NCBI GenBank assembly: GCA_029210985.1
Contig: JARGFR010000006.1
Location: 1-50,613, forward strand
Length of the DNA stretch: 50,613 nt
Source of the DNA: Spirochaetaceae bacterium
Lineage (GTDB): Bacteria > Spirochaetota > Spirochaetia > DSM-2461
Direction: 5' to 3'
Part shown: piece after piece, positions 38,204 to 47,424 of the stretch
How positions within the stretch are numbered: the first letter of the stretch is position 1
Layout of the letters: the number at the start of each line of letters is the position of its first letter
Position numbers and translations under genes: made by a program
The notes under the pieces: generated by a model
The model's database searches: none
The model's input: only the letters and a program-made list of their open reading frames with translations
Told to the model about the DNA's origin: nothing

Positions 38204-38621
38204 TCCGAAGAGAGTCAAGCACAGGAAAGTTTTCCGCGGACGGAACATACCAGATGCCAAGAGTGCTCAGCGAGGCAACTCGATTTCGTTCGGGGATTTC
38301 GGTTTGGTTTCTATGGAGAACAAGCAGCTGACCGCCAGGCAGATCGAGGCAGCGCGTATCGCGATGACTCGCTACATCAAACGCGGCGGCAAAGTCTGGA
38401 TACGGATCTTCCCCCACATTCCGTATACGAAGAAACCTGCGGAAACCCGCATGGGTAAAGGTAAGGGAAGTCCCGAGAGGTGGGTGGCGGCGGTCAAGCC
38501 CGGCACCGTCATGTTTGAGATTGCCGGTGTTGAGTCGGGTCTGGCCGAGCAGGCCATGAAGCTTGCCAGCAGCAAACTGCCGATCAAGACCAAATTCGTG
38601 GTCCGTCACCACGCAGGGTAG
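38196..38621 (+). CDS. rplP: Ribosomal protein L16
   Basis: A 141-residue 50S protein at the A-site tRNA elbow. I start at [15 protein letters not shown] (ATG 38196), which overlaps rpsC by 8 bases and has its SD GGGGGAGG inside rpsC. Typical text is [20 protein letters not shown] and [15 protein letters not shown]. Confidence 0.96.
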   Translation: MLSPKRVKHRKVFRGRNIPDAKSAQRGNSISFGDFGLVSMENKQLTARQIEAARIAMTRYIKRGGKVWIRIFPHIPYTKKPAETRMGKGKGSPERWVAAVKPGTVMFEIAGVESGLAEQAMKLASSKLPIKTKFVVRHHAG

Positions 38622-38628
38622 GTGAGTC

Positions 38629-38829
38629 ATGAAACAGACCTTTAACGAATTGACGCTGGAAGAGCTTGTCGCCAAACGCGAGGAACTCTCCGGGAAAATG
38701 CGAGATGTCCGGTTCGAGATGGTGATGGGTCACGTGGAAAATCCGATGGCGAAGCGTAACATTCGTCGTCAAATTGCCCGGCTGAACACCATGATACATG
38801 AGTTCGAAACCGGAATCCGGAAGGCGTAG
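38629..38829 (+). CDS. rpmC: Ribosomal protein L29
   Basis: A 66-residue two-helix protein near the exit tunnel. It has [20 protein letters not shown] and [12 protein letters not shown]. The stop TAGG lies only two bases before the rpsQ ATG. Confidence 0.95.
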   Translation: MKQTFNELTLEELVAKREELSGKMRDVRFEMVMGHVENPMAKRNIRRQIARLNTMIHEFETGIRKA

Positions 38830-38831
38830 GT

Positions 38832-39092
38832 ATGGAAGCGAAAAAGAGCAATAAGAGAACCTTCACCGGTACTGTGGTCAGTGACAAGATGGACAAGACG
38901 GTAACCGTCCTGGTTTCCACCCGACAGCTGCATCCACTGTACAAGAAGTACATCAGCCGGTCGAAGAAATACAAAGCTCACGATGAGGCCAATGACGCTC
39001 ACGAAGGTGATACAGTCCGTATCATCGAAAGTCGGCCGGTGAGTAAAGACAAGCGATGGAGGCTCGTGGAAGTCCTCGAGCGCGCCAAATAG
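38832..39092 (+). CDS. rpsQ: Ribosomal protein S17
   Basis: An 86-residue 30S body protein with an OB fold. It has [20 protein letters not shown] and [20 protein letters not shown]. The stop forms TAGGAGC before rplN. Confidence 0.96.
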   Translation: MEAKKSNKRTFTGTVVSDKMDKTVTVLVSTRQLHPLYKKYISRSKKYKAHDEANDAHEGDTVRIIESRPVSKDKRWRLVEVLERAK

Positions 39093-39102
39093 GAGCAACG
39101 CG

Positions 39103-39471
39103 ATGATTCAAATGCAGTCGTACATGAATGTCGCCGACAACTCCGGCGCAAAACGTGTCCAGACCATCAAAGTATTAGGCGGCAGCCACCGTCGTTACGC
39201 CAGCATCGGCGATATCGTTGTGGTGACCGTCAAGGACGCCTTGCCCAATGCCCCTATCAAGAAAGGGGACGTCAGGCGAGCCGTCATCGTCCGGACTCAT
39301 AAAGAGTATCGTCGTAACGACGGAACTTATATTCGCTTCGACGACAATGCCTGTGTCATTATTGATGCGGCAGGCAATCCTGTCGGCAAGCGTATCTTCG
39401 GACCCGTCGCACGGGAGTTGAGGGATTTCGATTATATGAAGATCGTCTCACTTGCTCCCGAGGTGCTCTAG
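39103..39471 (+). CDS. rplN: Ribosomal protein L14
   Basis: A 122-residue protein at the subunit interface. It starts [20 protein letters not shown] and has [20 protein letters not shown] and GPVARELRD. It is the first gene of the spc-type cluster, 10 bases after rpsQ. Confidence 0.97.
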   Translation: MIQMQSYMNVADNSGAKRVQTIKVLGGSHRRYASIGDIVVVTVKDALPNAPIKKGDVRRAVIVRTHKEYRRNDGTYIRFDDNACVIIDAAGNPVGKRIFGPVARELRDFDYMKIVSLAPEVL

Positions 39472-39490
39472 GAAGAGGCAGGATAGTTTA

Positions 39491-39799
39491 GTGAAAACCA
39501 AGCTTAAAAAAGGCGATCAGGTTCAAATCATGACCGGTAAGGACAAAGGCAAAAAAGGCCGTGTTCTCCGGATCGACGTCGAAACCGGAAGGGTTCTCGT
39601 CGAAGGCCTCAACATGGCGAAGAAAACCCAGCGGCCGAAAAGTCAGAATGACAAGGGCGGCATCATAGAGATTGAAGCCGCCATCGCCGCGTCGAACGTT
39701 CAGGTGCTGTGCAAGAAGTGCGGTCCGTCCCGAATCGGCTACAACGTCGAAGGTGAAAAGAAGACTCGTGTCTGCCGCAAATGCGGGGAGGCAATCTAA
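39491..39799 (+). CDS. rplX: Ribosomal protein L24
   Basis: A 102-residue assembly initiator. I use the GTG start at 39491 ([14 protein letters not shown]), because the 13 track residues before it are not L24-like; the SD is AGGA. It has the KOW motif and ends in a zinc ribbon ([17 protein letters not shown]), as in many non-proteobacterial L24. The stop shares one base with the rplE start (TAATG). Confidence 0.93.
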   Translation: MKTKLKKGDQVQIMTGKDKGKKGRVLRIDVETGRVLVEGLNMAKKTQRPKSQNDKGGIIEIEAAIAASNVQVLCKKCGPSRIGYNVEGEKKTRVCRKCGEAI

Positions 39800-40506
39800 T
39801 GGCTGATGAAAAGAAAGTCGTCGACGCCGACGCCGCCGTTGAGAAGGCCGCTCCCAAGAAGGCCGCTCCTAAAAAAGCTGCGGTAAAAAGTGCGGAAGGC
39901 GGGGATGCTCCTAAGAAATCCCCCGCCAAAAAACCCGCGGCAATAAAGAGCGACGATAAATATGAGGCAAGACTCAAACTCCAATACCGAGACAAAATTG
40001 CCGGGGAATTGAACAAGGAGTTTTCGTTCAAGAGTCCCATGCAGATTCCTAAGATTGAGAAAATCGTCGTATCTGCCGGAGTGGGTGATGCCATTACCAA
40101 TAAGAAGTTTCTCGATTCGGCCGTGACGGAACTCGAACAGATTACCGGACAGAAAGTGCTGCGCACCAAAGCTCGGAAATCCATTGCAAACTTCAAACTT
40201 CGTGAAGGAATGGAAATCGGCGCAAAGGTGACCCTTCGGGGCAACAGAATGTACGAGTTTCTCGATCGTTTGGTGAATATTGCACTTCCCCGGGTTAAAG
40301 ACTTCCGAGGTGTGAATCCCAAAGCCTTCGATGGCCGCGGAAACTTCAGTCTCGGACTCGAAGAGCAGATCATCTTCCCGGAGATTGACTACGATAAGAT
40401 TGAGCAAGTCAGGGGCCTGAATGTGGCCATCGTTACGACCGCCCCGAACGACGAGCAGGCTCGGAGCCTTCTCACAAAGTTCGGCATGCCCTTCAGCAAG
40501 GAGTAG
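39799..40506 (+). CDS. rplE: Ribosomal protein L5 with Lys/Ala-rich N-terminal extension
   Basis: A 235-residue 5S rRNA-binding protein. The L5 domain begins at about residue 60 ([20 protein letters not shown], then [16 protein letters not shown]) and has normal text to the end ([20 protein letters not shown]). Before it lies an extra stretch of about 55 residues with [18 protein letters not shown] and [10 protein letters not shown], like a histone-H1 tail. L5 is normally about 180 residues. The extension is in frame, starts with the only ATG that is coupled to rplX, and is not a track artefact. Confidence 0.94.
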   Translation: MADEKKVVDADAAVEKAAPKKAAPKKAAVKSAEGGDAPKKSPAKKPAAIKSDDKYEARLKLQYRDKIAGELNKEFSFKSPMQIPKIEKIVVSAGVGDAITNKKFLDSAVTELEQITGQKVLRTKARKSIANFKLREGMEIGAKVTLRGNRMYEFLDRLVNIALPRVKDFRGVNPKAFDGRGNFSLGLEEQIIFPEIDYDKIEQVRGLNVAIVTTAPNDEQARSLLTKFGMPFSKE

Positions 40507-40509
40507 GCG

Positions 40510-40695
40510 ATGGCGAAGAAATCCATGATTATTAAGGCTCAACGCAAGCCTAAGTTCATGACCCGAACCGTACGGCGTTGCCGACTCTGCGGTCGTCCCC
40601 GTGGTTATATGAGAAAGTTCGAAATGTGCCGGATCTGTTTCAGAAAGCTTGCCAACGAAGGCATGATCCCCGGCGTCACCAAATCCAGCTGGTAG
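40510..40695 (+). CDS. rpsZ: Ribosomal protein S14, zinc type
   Basis: A 61-residue short, zinc-binding S14 (type Z), with [20 protein letters not shown] providing the four cysteines. It starts [16 protein letters not shown]. The stop is TAGGGGG. Confidence 0.96.
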   Translation: MAKKSMIIKAQRKPKFMTRTVRRCRLCGRPRGYMRKFEMCRICFRKLANEGMIPGVTKSSW

Positions 40696-40708
40696 GGGGA
40701 GTGCAATA

Positions 40709-41107
40709 ATGAGTGTTAGTGATCCAATTGCCGATATGCTTACCAAAATTAGAAATGGGGCATCGGCTAAGCATGAAAAAGTCGACATCCGTCCCTCAAA
40801 ACTCAAGATGGAGATTATCAAAATCTTGAAGAACGAGGGGTATGTTAAAAACTTCAAAAAGGTGACACAAGATGAAATTGATCTTATACGTGTTTTCCTG
40901 AAGTATGATGAAACGGAGCAATCCATCATTCACGGACTTAAAACCGTCTCTACACCGGGCCGCCGGGTCTATTCCGGCTACAAGAACATGCCTCGAGTGT
41001 ACAACGGTTTGGGTACGGTGATTGTCTCGACGTCCTCCGGTGTCATCACAGGCAGAAAAGCCGTTGCCAACAAAGTCGGCGGCGAAATCATCTGTACGGT
41101 CTGGTAG
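40709..41107 (+). CDS. rpsH: Ribosomal protein S8
   Basis: A 132-residue 30S body protein; in E. coli it represses the spc operon. It starts [20 protein letters not shown] and ends [20 protein letters not shown]. The length is typical. Confidence 0.97.
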   Translation: MSVSDPIADMLTKIRNGASAKHEKVDIRPSKLKMEIIKILKNEGYVKNFKKVTQDEIDLIRVFLKYDETEQSIIHGLKTVSTPGRRVYSGYKNMPRVYNGLGTVIVSTSSGVITGRKAVANKVGGEIICTVW

Positions 41108-41118
41108 GGGGTAAGAAG

Positions 41119-41658
41119 ATGTCACGAATCGGATTACAGCCGGTGACCGTGCCCAAGGGTGTGACCGTTACCGTCGATAAAAATGTCGTTCATATCAAAG
41201 GAAGCAAGGGTGAGTTGTCGCAGACCTTTGATCCCCTTGTTAAAGTTGTTTTGAACGATAACGAGATTCAGGTGAGTCGGATTAATGAGTCCAAGCAGGC
41301 CAAATCCATGCACGGACTTTATCGATCGCTATTGAGCAATATGGTAACCGGTGTCAGCGAGGGATTTAAGCGAACCTTGGTGATCAACGGCGTCGGTTAT
41401 CGAGCCGAAGCCACAGGCAAGACTCTTGTTCTTAATCTGGGGTATTCGAATCCGATCGAATACGTTATCCCGGAAGGAGTTCAGGTCAATGTGGAAGGCA
41501 ACAACAAAGTTGCAGTCGACGGGGTCGACAAAGCCCTTGTAGGCCAAGTCGCTTCAGAGATACGCAAACTCCGGCCTCCCGAACCTTATAAGGGCAAGGG
41601 GATTCGGTATGAAAATGAGAACGTCCGCCGTAAAGTCGGCAAGAGCGGCGTGAAGTAG
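41119..41658 (+). CDS. rplF: Ribosomal protein L6
   Basis: A 179-residue protein near the GTPase centre. It has MSRIGLQPVTVPKGVTVTVD at the start, GVGYRAEATGKTLVLNLGYS in the middle, and PEPYKGKGIRYENENVRRK near the end. Confidence 0.97.
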   Translation: MSRIGLQPVTVPKGVTVTVDKNVVHIKGSKGELSQTFDPLVKVVLNDNEIQVSRINESKQAKSMHGLYRSLLSNMVTGVSEGFKRTLVINGVGYRAEATGKTLVLNLGYSNPIEYVIPEGVQVNVEGNNKVAVDGVDKALVGQVASEIRKLRPPEPYKGKGIRYENENVRRKVGKSGVK

Positions 41659-41670
41659 GGGTAGCCAGAT

Positions 41671-42030
41671 ATGGATAGGCTGAGCGATAAGAGGCATAAA
41701 CATGCCCAGAGAAAGCGGCGCGTCCGCAAGAAGCTCCAAGGTACCGCCGAGCGCCCTCGACTGACGGTCTTCAAGAGCCACAAGAACATCAGTGTCCAGG
41801 CGATCGACGATATCAACGGTAAAACCGTGGCGTCGGTCTCCACCCTGGAAAAGGAATTGGCTGATGTGAAGCGTTCCCTGGAAGGGGGCAAGGCAGTGGG
41901 TCAGAAGATTGCCGAACGGCTGAAAGAAGCCAAGGTCAAGACGGTGATTTTCGACAGGAACGGCTATCGCTATCACGGAATCGTGAAAGCCGTCGCCGAT
42001 GGGGCCCGTGAATCGGGCCTAGACTTCTAG
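41671..42030 (+). CDS. rplR: Ribosomal protein L18
   Basis: A 119-residue 5S rRNA-binding protein. It has KRRVRKKLQGTAERPRLTVF and FDRNGYRYHGIVKAVADGAR. The stop makes TAGGAG, the rpsE SD. Confidence 0.97.
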   Translation: MDRLSDKRHKHAQRKRRVRKKLQGTAERPRLTVFKSHKNISVQAIDDINGKTVASVSTLEKELADVKRSLEGGKAVGQKIAERLKEAKVKTVIFDRNGYRYHGIVKAVADGARESGLDF

Positions 42031-42039
42031 GAGTTGGCC

Positions 42040-42543
42040 ATGGCAATGAGAGATAGAAACGAAGATAAAGAATTCACTGAGAAGCTCATCAGACTGAATC
42101 GGGTATCCAAAGCCGTCAAAGGCGGCCGAAAGATGTCCTTCAGTGCATTGATGGTGGTGGGCGACGGTAAAGGCCGAGTCGGTTACGGCTTCGGTAAAGC
42201 CAATGACGTGTCCGAGGCTATTCGCAAAAGCGTGGATAAGGCCAAGGGCAATATGATTGTCATACCGATCAAGAAAACCACTCTTCCTCATGAGATTCTT
42301 GGTGTTTACAAGAGTGCCTCGGTGCTTCTGAAACCCGCGGCACCCGGTACCGGCATCATTGCCGGCGGTCCGGTACGCGCTATTATGGAAGCGGCGGGGG
42401 TGAACGATATTCTTGCCAAGAGTCTGGGTTCCAAGAACACCATGAACATCGTCAAAGGTGTGTTCAACGGTTTTGCGAATCTGATGGAAGCGCCCCGGAT
42501 CGCCGGCGGCCGTGGTAAGAACGTCAAGGACATGTGGGGCTGA
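42040..42543 (+). CDS. rpsE: Ribosomal protein S5
   Basis: A 167-residue accuracy-related 30S protein. I start at ATG 42040, seven bases after the TAGGAG SD; the track start is a TTG inside the spacer. Typical text is [20 protein letters not shown] and [20 protein letters not shown]. Confidence 0.95.
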   Translation: MAMRDRNEDKEFTEKLIRLNRVSKAVKGGRKMSFSALMVVGDGKGRVGYGFGKANDVSEAIRKSVDKAKGNMIVIPIKKTTLPHEILGVYKSASVLLKPAAPGTGIIAGGPVRAIMEAAGVNDILAKSLGSKNTMNIVKGVFNGFANLMEAPRIAGGRGKNVKDMWG

Positions 42544-42545
42544 TC

Positions 42546-42737
42546 ATGGCGAAGAAGAAACCGACTATCAGGGTGACCCTGGTAAAGAGTCCCATTGGGC
42601 GGAAGCCCGAACAGCGGGCAACCGTCAAGGCTTTGGGTCTCGGTAAGATGAATTCCACCGTTGAGAAAGAAGCGAATCCTGCCGTAATGGGTATGGTGAG
42701 AGCTATTTCTCACCTGGTCCGGGTTGAGGAGCTGTAA
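42546..42737 (+). CDS. rpmD: Ribosomal protein L30
   Basis: A 63-residue protein. I start at [18 protein letters not shown] (ATG 42546), two bases after the rpsE stop; the four track residues before it overlap rpsE. It ends [14 protein letters not shown]. Confidence 0.95.
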   Translation: MAKKKPTIRVTLVKSPIGRKPEQRATVKALGLGKMNSTVEKEANPAVMGMVRAISHLVRVEEL

Positions 42738-42741
42738 TGAT

Positions 42742-43212
42742 ATGAGTGCGAATACTCTCAGAGCGCCAAAAGGTGCCAATAAAAAGAAGAGCATCGTCGG
42801 CAGGGGGCGGTCCTCCGGATCCGGCAAAACCTCAGGCAAGGGACATAAGGGTCAGAAAGCCCGTTCCGGCGGCGGTGTACGTCTCGGTTTTGAAGGTGGG
42901 CAGATGCCCCTCTACAGGCGAGTCGCATCCAAGGGATTTTCCAATCATCCATTCAAAACCGAATATGTCGTGGTCAATCTCGCTTCCCTGGAGAAGCTGT
43001 ACAGCGACGGCGAGACCGTGAGTCTGGACACGTTGGTGCAAAAAGGTTTGGTGAAGAAAAGCGAAACCCTGGTAAAAATCCTCGGTGTCGGAGATTTGAA
43101 GAAGAAGTTGGAAGTTTCGGTGCCCGCCGTTTCGGCTTCAGCCAAAGAAAAGATCGAAAAGGCCGGCGGTAAGGTCACCCTGCCCGGCTCCGCTGCAGAA
43201 AAAACGGAATAG
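42742..43212 (+). CDS. rplO: Ribosomal protein L15
   Basis: A 156-residue late-assembly 50S protein. I start at MSANTLRAPKGANKKKS (ATG 42742, SD GAGGAG). The Gly/Arg-rich N-terminal tail RGRSSGSGKTSGKGHKGQKA and GFEGGQMPLYRRVASKGF are typical. Confidence 0.96.
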   Translation: MSANTLRAPKGANKKKSIVGRGRSSGSGKTSGKGHKGQKARSGGGVRLGFEGGQMPLYRRVASKGFSNHPFKTEYVVVNLASLEKLYSDGETVSLDTLVQKGLVKKSETLVKILGVGDLKKKLEVSVPAVSASAKEKIEKAGGKVTLPGSAAEKTE

Positions 43213-43221
43213 TAGGAAGCG

Positions 43222-44550
43222 ATGGCGAACAACCCGTTAGTCGACATCTTTAGGATTCGAGATCTGCGAAAGCGCGTCCTGTTCACACTGGGTGTGCTGA
43301 TAGTGCATCGGATCGGCTCTGTGATTCCCATTCCGGGAGTCGACATGGGAGCTTTGAGCCGGTTTTTTGACGGAAGCGGGAGCAATACCCAGGGAATTGT
43401 AGATTACCTGGATTTCTTCTCCGGCGGCGCGTTCAAGAATTTCTCCATCTTCATGCTGGGTGTGATGCCTTATATCACAACCAGTATCATTATACAGGTG
43501 CTGATGCTGGTATTCCCGGCACTCAAGCGAATCGCAGAGGAAGATGGAGGCCGCAAGAAGATTCAGCGTTACACACGATATGCCACAGTGGCGGTCTGTC
43601 TGCTACAGGGCGTGGCTCTGCTTCAGATGCCGTTGAACTACGGTGTTGTTGTCTCAGGCATGGCGAAGTGGCAGTTCATGACGCTGGGTATGCTTACGAC
43701 CACAGCAGGAACGGTATTCCTGATGTGGCTTGGAGAGCAGATCAATACTCGGGGCGTGGGCAACGGTATATCGTTGCTGATTTTCACGGGTATCGTGGCA
43801 CGGATGCCCAACGCTTTTGTTGTCCTCATCCGCGAAATTCGAACCCAGAATCTAAATCCTGTGTTCGTCATCCTCACTTTCGTTCTTTTTGTAGCGGTGG
43901 TGGTTTTGGTGATCTATGAACAGCAGGGCTTGAGAAAAATTCCCGTCAACTACGCCAGCCGTATTGTCGGCAGGAAGCAGTACCGGGGACAGAGTTCGTA
44001 CATACCATTTAAGATTAACCCATCCGGTGTTATCCCGGTCATTTTTGCTTCGTCGATACTCACTATCCCGGTGCAGGTCGCCAGCAGCTTGGCCTCCGGT
44101 CAGAGTGAATTTTGGGGAAATGTGGCATCGGCAATGAATACCCGGGGCCCGCTCTATCTCACACTGTATACACTGCTGATTGTGTTTTTCGCCTATTTTT
44201 ATACCCAGGTGTCACTTAACCCGATTGAGATTTCCAAGCAAATCAGAGAAAATGGCGGATCGATTCCGGGCATCCGAAGCGAGAATATGGAAGCGTACCT
44301 CACACGCATCCTGAATCGAATCGTGCTGCCGGGCTCTTTATTTCTCGCCATGATTGCACTGATTCCTTCCCTGCTGCTGATTGTCATACCTGGTTTTCCC
44401 CAGCAAATGGCATACATCATGGGTGGTACATCGCTGTTGATTATGGTGGGTGTCGACTTGGATACCATGAGCCAGATCGAGGGGCATCTGAAGATGCATC
44501 ACCATGAAGGTCTAACCAAGGGCGGAAAACTCCGCTCCAGGAATTTATAA
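43222..44550 (+). CDS. secY: Preprotein translocase subunit SecY
   Basis: The 442-residue ten-helix channel of SecYEG. Typical segments are [40 protein letters not shown] (plug/TM2 area) and the cytosolic loop [20 protein letters not shown]. adk, map and infA, which often follow secY, are absent; rpmJ is next. Confidence 0.97.
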   Translation: MANNPLVDIFRIRDLRKRVLFTLGVLIVHRIGSVIPIPGVDMGALSRFFDGSGSNTQGIVDYLDFFSGGAFKNFSIFMLGVMPYITTSIIIQVLMLVFPALKRIAEEDGGRKKIQRYTRYATVAVCLLQGVALLQMPLNYGVVVSGMAKWQFMTLGMLTTTAGTVFLMWLGEQINTRGVGNGISLLIFTGIVARMPNAFVVLIREIRTQNLNPVFVILTFVLFVAVVVLVIYEQQGLRKIPVNYASRIVGRKQYRGQSSYIPFKINPSGVIPVIFASSILTIPVQVASSLASGQSEFWGNVASAMNTRGPLYLTLYTLLIVFFAYFYTQVSLNPIEISKQIRENGGSIPGIRSENMEAYLTRILNRIVLPGSLFLAMIALIPSLLLIVIPGFPQQMAYIMGGTSLLIMVGVDLDTMSQIEGHLKMHHHEGLTKGGKLRSRNL

Positions 44551-44563
44551 GAGGTACAACGCG

Positions 44564-44677
44564 ATGAAAGTGAGAGCGAGCGTCAAACCAATATGCGACA
44601 AGTGCAAAGTGATCCGCCGCCGCGGCGTAGTGCGTATCATTTGCGATAACCCCAAACACAAGCAACGGCAAAAGTAG
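44564..44677 (+). CDS. rpmJ: Ribosomal protein L36
   Basis: A 37-residue protein, too short for the ORF track; I translated it directly. It starts [20 protein letters not shown] and ends PKHKQRQK. The zinc ligands CDKC, a later Cys and a His are present, so it is the zinc-binding form. The SD GAGG lies before ATG 44564. The stop forms TAGGAGG, the rpsM SD. Confidence 0.96.
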   Translation: MKVRASVKPICDKCKVIRRRGVVRIICDNPKHKQRQK

Positions 44678-44686
44678 GAGGTTCCG

Positions 44687-45052
44687 ATGGCTCGTATCGC
44701 GGGTATCGACCTGCCCAATAAACACGCGGACATAGCACTGACATACATTTTCGGGATCGGCCGGACCTCGGCCCGGCAGATCTGCGAGAAAACCGGTGTC
44801 AATCCAGAATCGAGGATCAGCGACCTGTCCACCGAAGAGGTGAACGAACTCCGGAAGCTGATCGAAAATGACTACAAGGTGGAAGGGCGACTCCGTTCGG
44901 AGATGGCCCTGAACATCAAACGCCTGATGGATATCGGGTGCTACCGTGGTCTTAGGCACCGGAAAGGTCTTCCAGTGCGCGGTCAGCGTACCAAGACCAA
45001 CGCCCGAACCCGAAAAGGTAAGGCGAAGACCGTCGCCAAGAAGAAGAAATAG
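44687..45052 (+). CDS. rpsM: Ribosomal protein S13
   Basis: A 121-residue 30S head protein contacting P-site tRNA. It starts [20 protein letters not shown] and has [20 protein letters not shown], followed by a basic tail. It is the first gene of the alpha-type cluster. Confidence 0.97.
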   Translation: MARIAGIDLPNKHADIALTYIFGIGRTSARQICEKTGVNPESRISDLSTEEVNELRKLIENDYKVEGRLRSEMALNIKRLMDIGCYRGLRHRKGLPVRGQRTKTNARTRKGKAKTVAKKKK

Positions 45053-45068
45053 GGCGGAGTGATAATTA

Positions 45069-45449
45069 ATGGCTAAGGCAAAGAAGAAAAGAGAAAAGAA
45101 GACAGTAGTTGAAGGTAATGTCTATATTCAGGCAACCTTCAACAACACAATCGTGACCATCACTGATTTGAAGGGGAACGCCCTTTCCTGGTGCAGTGCC
45201 GGATCCCTCGGATTCCGCGGCGCCAAGAAGTCCACCCCTTATGCGGCTCAGACAACCGCAGAGACCGCGACGACACGCGCCAGGGACTACGGTCTTCAGA
45301 CTGTGAACGTCTATGTCAAGGGTCCCGGTGTCGGACGGGAGTCGGCGATTCGATCCCTGGGGAATCTGGGACTCAAGGTTAAGACAATTAAAGATATTAC
45401 CCCTATCCCTCATAACGGCTGTCGACCAAGAAAGAGCCGAAGGGTTTAG
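45069..45449 (+). CDS. rpsK: Ribosomal protein S11
   Basis: A 126-residue 30S platform protein. It has [20 protein letters not shown] and ends [17 protein letters not shown]. rpsD (S4), which follows in many bacteria, is missing; a 182-base structured gap precedes rpoA. Confidence 0.97.
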   Translation: MAKAKKKREKKTVVEGNVYIQATFNNTIVTITDLKGNALSWCSAGSLGFRGAKKSTPYAAQTTAETATTRARDYGLQTVNVYVKGPGVGRESAIRSLGNLGLKVKTIKDITPIPHNGCRPRKSRRV

Positions 45450-45631
45450 GGCGACCGTCAATTCTTCGGAATAGGGCGGATTCGCAATGTTGGACAGGAA
45501 GTCGAATTCCCGGAACGTACGGCGTAGCCGAGCTGTATCGACGATCCGGGATTTCTGACGACACCGAAGACCGAGCGAAGAACACCGGGTTGAACCGGTG
45601 GCCTGTTCCGATATTTGTGTAAGGAGCACAC
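45450..45631 (+). promoter_or_regulatory. Structured leader between rpsK and rpoA
   Basis: No ORF. Stems are ATTC-TTCG-GAAT near 45461, TCCCGGA/TCCGGGA (45508-45551) enclosing CGGC-GTA-GCCG (45520-45530), and CACCGG/CCGGTG (45583-45600). The SD AAGGAG lies before the rpoA ATG. It sits where rpsD would be. It may control rpoA-rplQ, but the ligand protein is unknown. Confidence 0.5.
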
Positions 45632-46726
45632 ATGGCTAGAAAGAACCTCCTCAAGGGTTTCAAGAGGCCGAAGGGCATTACCTTCGAGCATAGTGAAGAG
45701 ACCCGTAATTACGGAAAATTCGTGGCTTATCCTTTTGAAAGGGGCTATGGAACCACAATAGGCAATACTCTCCGCAGAATCCTCCTCTCCTCGATTCAGG
45801 GATATGCCGTTTCGGCGGTACGGATTACCACCTTTAACGAAGAGGGTAATTCCCACGTCGTGACCAGTGAGTTCGAAGCAATTCCCCATGTCGTCGAGGA
45901 TACTCCCGTCATTATCAGCAACCTCAAATCGCTTAAGCTGCGTCTGCCTGAGGATGTTGAGGAATTAACAATTCACGTTGAATGGAAAGGTGCAGGAAGC
46001 ATCACAGGTGCTGATTTAGAGAAGGGCGGAATCGAAGTGTCCAATAAAGATCAGGAGATCTGTACGGTCATGGATGATGGAAATCTAGATTTCGAAATTC
46101 AGGTGAACCTGGGACGCGGTTACGTCCCGGCGGAACAGAATGAGAAATACATCGAACATATTGGAACAATACCTGTTGACTCCATATTCAGCCCCATTAT
46201 CAAGGTGAAATACGCCGTCGAGGATACTCGCGTCGGACAGCGATCCGACTATGATAAACTGAATCTCGAAGTTTGGACCGACGGTACCATAGCTCCGGAA
46301 AACGCCCTTGCTGAGGCGGCGAAAATCGCCAAGGATCATTTCACCATCTTCATTAATTTCGATGAAGACGATGTCATCGGAGATGATGATGTCGACGAAG
46401 AAGAAGAACGTATCCGCGCCTTGCTGGACACTCCCGTTGAGGAGCTGGAACTTTCGGTTCGCTCCAGTAATTGCCTGAAAAATGCCAACATCAAGACTAT
46501 TGGCGATCTCACCCGGCGCACCGAGGAAGATATTGCCAAAACGAGAAACTTCGGTAAAAAGTCACTCCAGGAAATCAAAGAGAAACTGAAAGAGTGGAAC
46601 TTGAGCCTTGGTATGACCGACTACAGCGTACTGAAGAATTCCATCAAACTCGGAAAGCAGGTGTCGAGTTCCGACGATGACGACGCGGCGGGAGCCGACG
46701 ACGATTACGTCGAGGATGAGGAATAG
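45632..46726 (+). CDS. rpoA: RNA polymerase alpha subunit
   Basis: A 364-residue alpha subunit. The N-terminal dimerisation domain has [20 protein letters not shown]. The C-terminal domain, which binds UP elements and activators, has [20 protein letters not shown] and [20 protein letters not shown]. It is about 35 residues longer than E. coli alpha: the interdomain linker is very acidic ([18 protein letters not shown]) and an acidic tail ([19 protein letters not shown]) is added. Confidence 0.97.
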   Translation: MARKNLLKGFKRPKGITFEHSEETRNYGKFVAYPFERGYGTTIGNTLRRILLSSIQGYAVSAVRITTFNEEGNSHVVTSEFEAIPHVVEDTPVIISNLKSLKLRLPEDVEELTIHVEWKGAGSITGADLEKGGIEVSNKDQEICTVMDDGNLDFEIQVNLGRGYVPAEQNEKYIEHIGTIPVDSIFSPIIKVKYAVEDTRVGQRSDYDKLNLEVWTDGTIAPENALAEAAKIAKDHFTIFINFDEDDVIGDDDVDEEEERIRALLDTPVEELELSVRSSNCLKNANIKTIGDLTRRTEEDIAKTRNFGKKSLQEIKEKLKEWNLSLGMTDYSVLKNSIKLGKQVSSSDDDDAAGADDDYVEDEE

Positions 46727-46731
46727 GAAAA

Positions 46732-47292
46732 ATGCATAATCGAAAAGGATTCAACCGACTAGGCCGTAAACCCAGCCATCGGAAGGCTCTCCATCGGAAC
46801 ATGGTCACTTCGTTGATCAAGTATGAGAAAATCGAAACCACACAGGCTAAAGCGAAAGAGATTCGCCGCACCGCTGAGAAGCTCGTGACAAGGGCTAAAG
46901 TGGATTCGGTGCACAATCGCCGAATCGTGGCAAAAACGGTGTACGAAAAGGATGTGGTCAACAAGCTGTTTACCGAAGTTGGGCCTCGTTTTTCGGATCG
47001 GCCCGGCGGGTATACTCGTATCCTGAAGCTGGGTAAACGATCCGGAGATGCGGCCGAAATGGTGATTTTGGAATTTTTGGCTGATGAAGAAAAAGCCACA
47101 CCCAAGAAAAAGCCGGCGAAGAAAAAGGCGGCTTCCAAGCCTGCAGCGCCTAAGAAAGCTGTGGAAGAAAAAGTAGAAGCTCCCTCTGAAGAAGCCAAGG
47201 TTAAGGAATCTGCCGTTGTTGATGAAGCTGCTCCGGCCGATACCGATGAAGCCTTAGAAGAAAAGGTCGAAAAAGAAGCCTCGGAAGAGTAA
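46732..47292 (+). CDS. rplQ: Ribosomal protein L17 with long C-terminal tail
   Basis: A 186-residue 50S protein. Residues 1-120 are normal L17 ([27 protein letters not shown]-like [20 protein letters not shown]). About 60 more residues follow: first Lys/Ala-rich ([19 protein letters not shown]), then Glu/Ala-rich. E. coli L17 is 127 residues. It is the last gene of the supercluster. Confidence 0.95.
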   Translation: MHNRKGFNRLGRKPSHRKALHRNMVTSLIKYEKIETTQAKAKEIRRTAEKLVTRAKVDSVHNRRIVAKTVYEKDVVNKLFTEVGPRFSDRPGGYTRILKLGKRSGDAAEMVILEFLADEEKATPKKKPAKKKAASKPAAPKKAVEEKVEAPSEEAKVKESAVVDEAAPADTDEALEEKVEKEASEE

Positions 47293-47344
47293 TTCTTCAA
47301 CAGGTTGAGATATTCAGGTTCTGATGATTTTGAACCGATTATAG

Positions 47345-47377
47345 AGGGGAGGACGCAAGAGTACCTCCCCTTTTTTT
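47345..47377 (+). terminator. Strong intrinsic terminator of the ribosomal supercluster
   Basis: A perfect 8-bp stem AGGGGAGG/CCTCCCCT with an 11-base loop is followed by TTTTTTT. It closes transcription after rplQ. Confidence 0.92.
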
Positions 47378-47424
47378 CGTTGAGAAAGGGCTACACTCGG
47401 GAGGGATGGCGCCACGGCGGCACT

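Noticed and set aside
39796-40929. 377-residue minus-strand ORF antisense to rplE-rpsZ-rpsH
   Set aside because: Shadow of conserved ribosomal genes, low-complexity Ala/Phe stretch opposite the L5 Lys/Ala tail; no SD or promoter of its own.
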